The notes below the pieces were generated by a model. That model was given only the letters and a program-made list of their open reading frames with translations. It was not told the DNA's origin and made no database searches. Position numbers and translations under genes: made by a program. From the NCBI GenBank assembly GCA_017165825.1, contig CM029370.1, positions 24,300,547 through 24,364,546 on the forward strand: DNA of 64,000 nt, written 5' to 3'. Of the stretch, positions 59,201 to 64,000 are shown one piece after another. How positions within the stretch are numbered: position 1 is the first letter of the stretch; each line of letters starts with the position of its first letter. This DNA is from Hepsetus odoe. Taxonomy: Eukaryota > Chordata > Actinopteri > Characiformes > Hepsetidae.

Positions 59201-62200
59201 ATATTTTTATTATTTTTTTTCCTTTTTTTTGTCGTTTAGGGGAAGTTTATTGTACAAATTGTGGTGCAAATATTTAGTCTCTTTGCTGAGTTTAACATGT
59301 AGGATAAAATATAAATCAGGCATTACTTTTAGACAAACCACATTTAATGTTTTATTTTTTCCTACAATCTGAATTCAGCAAACGGAGAGTAACTGTGCAT
59401 TACAATGTGTGGAACAATGTCGCCTGTACTTATTTTTCTCTTGATCTAATTCTAAAACTGATCTAAACCTCTTTGATTAGATAACACTTATAATTTAAGC
59501 ATCGTCAGCTAATGTGGCTCTCAGACTGCCCAGATTTGGTCTGAAGACACATTTGGATTAAAGGTCTTGCTATTAAAACATTTATTTTAGTTTTCACTAA
59601 TCGTAAACTGGCTGGGAAATGACTGTGGAAACACTGGAAAAACTCTCAAAATGACAAAATGCCTCACGCACAACAAATCCACCGTTTCTCTAAAAGGCAA
59701 AACACTGAGGCAGTGCCAAAAGAACTACCCACTTTTTTCCTCTTTGCAATGATCAGCCTGAATTGTTTGTATGCTGTACGTTGGCAGTGATATAGAGATC
59801 TCCAGGGCTCAGACCCCAAAGCCCATCGTGCAGCTTGCTGAGGAGATTGGCCTGCTGCCGGAGGAGCTGGAGGCTTACGGTCGCACCAAAGCCAAAGTCT
59901 GCTTGTCTCTGCTCACACGCCTGCAGCATCAGCCCAACGGCAAATATGTCCTGGTGGCAGGGTGAGACTTCTCTATTTTTATTCTTCTCTATTTGTGTTT
60001 TTGTGAAACCCCTTTAATTGCTGCTTCTTTCAGGATGACGGACAGATTAATGGTGTGGTCAAAATTCCAACTTTTCCGTTATCTCAAATGTTCTTTGAGT
60101 CTTGGTTTGTTTGTGAAGGTTGCTTCTTTTAGTTTTTTCTACATCTGGGACGCTCACAAGTTTGTAATCTACCAATTTGGCATCTCAAAAAGCTTGCAAA
60201 ATCAAGCTTTCAAGCTTTCAAAATTAACAGCGTGCGTTTCCTACATGTGACCCCTGTGTGCAAAGTTGATGTTCAAAAGTATCAAAACAAAGTAACACAA
60301 GAATGTTGCAGTAAATCACTGGAAGTATTTTTTAAAGTGACTATTCTTGTCATTTTGAGTGCACACAGTGAACCACAACGAAACTGGATCTCTGCCTTTA
60401 ACCCATGCACAAACACACACCATGCAGCTATGAAAGCGTCTGGGGAGCAGTGACTGGGACAGTACCTTGCACAAGGGTACCTCAGGGCAACCTACTGGTA
60501 AGGGGTTTGAACCCATGATCTTCTGATCCTGGGGCCTCGTCCCCAAACACTAGCACAATTGTGTGGCCAACTCCCTAACCACCAGGCCACCGCTGCCCCA
60601 ATACATTTTGCAATGTATTTTACAAAAGAATTACATTGTTTTAGATCTGAATCGATAAACTGACAATAATTGGTTTCTATTGGTTGGAATGTTGATAATA
60701 TTCATTATTGATTACTGATGGTATCTGTTGTTAAGATTAAGTAAAGTGTTAATAACTATAGGCAGGGTATAGTTTATTAATGGTTCATCATCTGAAGTAG
60801 AGATTACAGTGAAGGGGAAATATTGGAAGAGGCACACGCTCGCCATCAGACCGAGGTTATATTCTGTAGTTAAACGGCTCTGGAATGTGCGGAGACTGTA
60901 AAGAACTCTTTTCAAAGCTGGAGATGTGAGCTACAGGTGATTATCAGGCCTTTTGGGTGTGTTTGTGAGGGCTTTTTGAATTCCTCGACAGAGAGAGTGG
61001 TGGGTACGCTGAGGGCTCTTATCTGCCCCCCGGGGCCTTTTATCCCTGTGTGTGTACCTATGTGAAGCATGGCTGGGGCCGGCCTGGCCAGGAGCCTGTT
61101 GGCTCTTTCATGTGTGTGGTGTTTTTTTGGAGAATGTGTGGAGCCCCTTTATCAGCCCCTCACTCTTTCCTCCTTCTTAAAGGCTAGCCCTTTGTTCTTC
61201 CTACAGACGCTCTGAAGCCCACTCCCTCCACTCAATTACTGTCAACCAGCAGGATGCCTTTGCTGCAATGCCAGCAGCCCTACTCTACAGGCAGGAAAGG
61301 GGGGGGGTTGTTTGAGTGTGGGAGGGTGAAAGAGTAAAATGCTGCTTAGCTTCTTTGCAGTATAAGGAGAAATATATGGAAGCTCATGATTGTGGTATAC
61401 TTTGTGTACCTGGTTTTGTGTGTGTGATTATGAAATGTTTTGCATGCATGTTTTAACTCTGAAACCTGATTGTTGCACCACATGTTAAGCTTTGTAAAAT
61501 ACAAGATACATATAACACAGCTGCACACAAGTCATTTTTAGAAAACATAGTAACTGTTAGGAGATGTTGTTTGGTGGAAGAGTTTTTGTTTTATTCACTT
61601 TGCTACATTTGATTCATTATAATGATATAATTACTACTGTGGTTATGTCTAAACTCCCTGTAATATTATGCTTAAGACCCTTTAATGGTCCCGAGTGGCT
61701 TGTTGACCATCTTGTGTTTGTCCGTCTGCTGTAGCATTACCCCTACACCTCTTGGAGAAGGGAAAAGCACAGTAACTATTGGTCTGGTCCAGGCTCTTAC
61801 TGCTCACCTCAGGCTCAACTCCTTCGCCTGCCTAAGACAGCCCTCTCAAGGCCCCACATTTGGAGTCAAAGGTATATTTGCGTTCCTTAGAATATCCTCT
61901 AGCACAGTGGCCCCCAATCACCTGGCTACAAACTGGTACCAGTCCGTGGGTCATTTGGTCCCAGGCCACACAGAAATACTCATTTAAATATATTTTATTG
62001 ATTGAGGGTCTAAAAATGCTTGTTTTGGTCATGTGATACGGTACATCAAAAATTGAGCGCACAAGTGAGCAAAAATGAGGAAAAAAAACAAACGAGTATT
62101 TTTATGCACTTTGTTTTTAGCTGTATCGTGGCGGTCCGTGAAAGTATTGTTTGACACAAAACCGGTCAGTGGCGCAAAAAACGTTGGGAACCGCTGATCT

Positions 62201-62492
62201 AGAAGAAACGATGTGAGGCCCACAGAGCCAGATCAATCCTAGCCTAAGCACAGCCAAAAAATAATCATTTGCACTAGATTTTGGAACATTGCTGTGAGGA
62301 TTTGATTACAATCCACCACAGGAACACTGCTGAAGGCATGTTCTCACTGGATGATTAGTTCTAAATGAACAAACATTTTATCATCAAGGGGTTTGATGGA
62401 ACTGACAAAATCTGCAACCCAATGATACAAAGTGATACTTTTAGACATACAAAAAGGCCTGTTTAATGTGTCTATGATAATGTACATGATGC

Positions 62493-62523
<31 letters not shown>

Positions 62524-63069
62524 TTCATCCTTCACTTTAGGAGGGGCTGCAGGCGGGGGTTATGCTCAAGTCATTCCAATGGAGGAGGTGAGAAATGATG
62601 CACGGAGGATTTAAAAAAAATTTTTTTAAAAATATTTTTTGCAGGCATCAGGTTCTTTCTGCATGGTTTTGATATTTGCACATATGATGATTGTGTGTGT
62701 GTGTGTGTGCGTCTCTCTCTCTCTCTCTGTCGCTCTCTCTCTCTCTGTCGCTCTCAGTTTAATCTCCACCTCACTGGTGATATTCATGCCATAACAGCAG
62801 CCAATAATTTGGTGGCAGCAGCTGTTGATGCCCGCATCTTGCACGAAGCCACACAGTCAAACAAGGTACCTGAGTAAACGGAACTATTGAACTGCAATAA
62901 TGACCTTATTTCAAAAACACAAAGTTCTCAAGACCTGTGTTGATCTTAAACAATAATAGTGTCAGTGACCTCTTTTTATAAAGTTTGATGTCCTTTCTTT
63001 CCCCTCATCAATAATTATTGAAAGATTGACTGATGTTTTCTGATAAAATTGCATTGCTTGGACACCACT

Positions 63070-63107
<38 letters not shown>

Positions 63108-63198
63108 TCGGTCCTTTTCCCAGGCTTTGTACAACAGACTAGTGCCATCTATTAATGGGGTGAGACGGTTCTCTCCCATCCAGCTGGGTAGACTGCAG
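51396..63198 (+). CDS. mthfd1l: Mitochondrial C1-tetrahydrofolate synthase MTHFD1L, exons 1-15 (5' part; continues past the window)
   Basis: Exons: 51396-51598, 54958-55042, 55320-55370, 55525-55578, 56091-56215, 56702-56802, 57483-57619, 58385-58496, 58764-58846, 59098-59195, 59788-59961, 61735-61871, 62541-62587, 62758-62865, 63124-63198. All are GT-AG and join in frame to 530 codons, just over half of the roughly 980-aa family length. Residues 1-60 are Arg/Ser/Ala-rich, a mitochondrial presequence. About 65-345 is the dehydrogenase/cyclohydrolase fold, inactive in this family. About 350-530 begins the formate-THF ligase domain, with the ATP-binding motif TPTPLGEGKST and the segments FACLRQPSQGPTFG and GGAAGGGYAQVIPMEEFNLH. 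The enzyme makes formate from 10-formyl-THF in mitochondria. The linker LQPLSPVPSDIEISR is diagnostic for MTHFD1L against MTHFD1. Confidence 0.97.
51773..51870. repeat. Three-copy 30-bp tandem repeat with palindromic core
   Basis: Copies start at 51773, 51803 and 51833, with a partial fourth. Copies 2 and 3 are identical and contain the perfect 12-bp palindrome ATATCGCGATAT; copy 1 has one change in it (ACATCGCGATAT). Confidence 0.95.
51895..52070 (+). mobile_element. SINE, diverged
   Basis: Head 'ttggttagggactaggcccc', B-box-like 'gggttcaaaatgc', core 'taagcaaggtaccgtcacca' and 'ctccccgggtgctgg', tail 'gttcactttcag'. Confidence 0.75.
52413..52671 (+). mobile_element. SINE, full length and well preserved
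   Basis: Head 'gcagcggtggcctagtggtt', core 'ttgccctgaggtacccctga', tail 'cgacgagggttgtcact'-like, ending TTTCACTTTT. This is the best reference copy in the window for the family. Confidence 0.93.
53585..53830 (-). mobile_element. L2-like LINE reverse-transcriptase fragment
   Basis: On -, the codons around 53685-53715 read VSSFRFL, and around 53755-53770 KELI. These match the spacing of the SKTKELIVDF...ERVSSFRFLG segment of fish L2-group reverse transcriptases. It is frameshifted and short. Confidence 0.45.
54640..54795 (-). mobile_element. LINE 3'-tail fragment
   Basis: 'cctaatcagggtcgctggag', 'cacccacggccactttagca', 'tctccagtccacatatcttt' and 'ggagggtgggaggtaccca' form a familiar fish LINE 3' region in reverse. 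Confidence 0.6.
56219..56252. repeat. (GT)n next to the exon 5 donor of MTHFD1L
   Basis: The dinucleotide run starts within 10 nt of the splice donor at 56216. Confidence 0.9.
56675..56699. repeat. (TG)n forming the exon 6 acceptor tract of MTHFD1L
   Basis: The repeat runs directly into the acceptor TAG at 56699-56701. No conventional polypyrimidine tract is present. Confidence 0.9.
57070..57482. other. MTHFD1L intron 6, non-coding
   Basis: 57090-57190 weakly resembles a reverse LINE tail ('ctcaagtgtcccatcaacac', 'ctaattgcccc'). Otherwise unremarkable. Confidence 0.35.
57620..58384. other. MTHFD1L intron 7, nothing recognised
   Basis: AT-rich intron sequence with poly-T and pyrimidine runs before the exon 8 acceptor. 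Confidence 0.4.
60336..60600 (-). mobile_element. SINE in MTHFD1L intron 11
   Basis: Reverse tail 'aaagtgactattcttgtcat', core 'ctggggagcagtgactggga' and head 'aggccaccgctgcccc'. The head portion is partly duplicated. Confidence 0.88.
60955..61300. other. GC-rich unique block in MTHFD1L intron 11, possible conserved non-coding element
   Basis: The composition is unlike the AT-rich intron around it. It has C/G runs ('gccccccggggccttttatc'), 'gggccggcctggccagg', and a splice-like 'cttcctacag|acgctc' to 'ctctacag|gcagg' segment that is not in frame with the gene. I see no repeat family. A regulatory or non-coding role is only suggested. Confidence 0.3.
61905..62196. mobile_element. hAT-type MITE in MTHFD1L intron 12
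   Basis: 292 bp with terminal inverted repeats beginning CAGTGGCCCCCAA and, from the other end, CAGCGGTTCCCAA. The flanks CTCTAGCA (61897-61904) and ATCTAGAA (62197-62204) match at 6 of 8, as expected for an old 8-bp hAT target duplication. There is no coding capacity. Confidence 0.8.
62498..62524. repeat. (CT)n in the exon 13 acceptor tract
   Basis: A pure CT run 16 nt before the exon 13 acceptor of MTHFD1L. Confidence 0.9.
62692..62755. repeat. (GT)n(CT)n compound microsatellite forming the exon 14 acceptor tract
   Basis: The GT run changes to CT runs with two TGTCG interruptions and ends at the acceptor CAG (62755-62757). Confidence 0.93.
63072..63106. repeat. (GT)n upstream of exon 15
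   Basis: A pure dinucleotide run ending 17 nt before the exon 15 acceptor of MTHFD1L. Confidence 0.95.
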
Positions 63199-64000
63199 GT
63201 GAGTTCACAGCTCACAGGTAGTGTGTACCTATCAAGGTCGTGTTTCTAGTGCTTACCATGTCTGCTTCTTCTGTAATGTCAGTGAGGAATTGAAAGTTAA
63301 TATCCTGGTTGGACATCTGAAAGGTTCTGGTGTGTAATTAGCTGCTGTTAAATAAGAAAAGTCCTCCTAGGGCTTTAATTGAGCTTGGTTTTTAAAATCA
63401 AAACTAGATTTTGATTGAAGACTGAACCTGACCCAAACCCCATGGCTTCAAAATGAAAGAGTTCAGAACAGGTCCTGTAAGAAATCCAAGGAGGAGAAAC
63501 CTAAACCTTTAGATTTTGACTCAAATTTGATTCAGATTCTGAGAAATTGTCTGATCCTAGCATAGTCAGGGGAAAGACCTGACAGGAAGTGTAGTATCTC
63601 TTCTTTCCAACAGGTGTCCTCCCAACCCAACTCCAGATGTTGTGTGCCAGGCCTTACTTCACACTTGCTCTCTAAATTACCTTCTGTGCTGCATGTCCTA
63701 CAGATTGCAATTTTCTCACTTTCTCTCTCTATAGGGGTCTTTATTCTCATCAGGGAGATTACACTCAAGTTAAGAGACACCCTGTTTATTTACAGTCAGC
63801 TGGGATTTTGTCCCTTCTCAGAAAGGGAGCGGTGCTAACCTTGAGTTTGGTGTGAGATGGCTTGAGGGACTAGGGAAAATGTGATGTCGCAGCTTTTGTG
63901 ATAATGGCACACATCTTTTATGACTTTCCAAAGGAAATCTAGAAGTGGTAAAGCTAAACAATTCTGACCCTCTGGGCTTAAAGTAGAGCTTTAAAGGTCT
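63199..64000. other. MTHFD1L intron 15 (partial)
   Basis: After the donor at 63199 no in-frame continuation of the ligase domain is found up to the window end, so exon 16 lies to the right. No repeat is recognised. Confidence 0.55.

Noticed and set aside
61207..61300. Extra MTHFD1L exon between CTACAG motifs
   Set aside because: It has no suitable donor in frame, is not part of the known protein, and exons 11 and 12 join perfectly without it.

Overview
This window is teleost fish nuclear DNA. It holds three spliced, vertebrate-type protein-coding genes, all on the + strand, with consensus GT-AG introns. They sit in AT-rich DNA full of fish-type repeats: tRNA-headed SINEs ending in TTTCACTTTC, RTE-type LINE fragments, Tc1-like and hAT-like DNA transposon remnants, (GT)n microsatellites and an LTR retrotransposon. 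The SINE and Tc1 mix suggests an ostariophysan such as a catfish or characin, but that is only an impression.

Layout. 1-93 is a LINE tail, then about 2.5 kb without a recognisable gene. 2830-3560 is a CpG-rich promoter-like island that best fits a gene on the - strand whose body lies left of the window. 3637-5110 is a 1.4 kb minisatellite. 5.1-8.6 kb holds a SINE and a reverse-strand RTE LINE with a nested SINE. 8932-12320 is an acyl-CoA thioesterase of the ACOT1/2/4-BAAT family (3 exons, 428 aa). Downstream lie a degenerate 35-bp minisatellite and, at 14.32-15.14 kb, a broken second copy of the thioesterase's last exon, split by a 546-bp Tc1-like element at a TA. 17571-20340 is a complete two-LTR retrotransposon with a 5-bp target duplication. 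Its interior carries no recognisable gag or pol but an intronless, disabled host-like sequence: ASPM-like IQ repeats followed by a coiled coil. 21689-33542 is GPR176 (3 exons, 547 aa). 33.6-51.1 kb is a repeat-dense intergenic stretch with one unassigned, well-formed candidate exon on the - strand (43417-43531). 51396 to the right edge is the first 15 exons (530 codons) of MTHFD1L, mitochondrial C1-tetrahydrofolate synthase; the gene continues beyond the window.

The three genes do not form a functional unit. The thioesterase hydrolyses acyl-CoAs, GPR176 is a plasma-membrane orphan receptor, and MTHFD1L makes formate in mitochondria. The most unusual element is the LTR retrotransposon: it has near-identical LTRs, a polypurine tract, no tRNA-type primer site but an 8-nt complement to its own predicted RNA 5' end (the self-priming arrangement of the Tf1/sushi group), and apparently captured host coding sequence.
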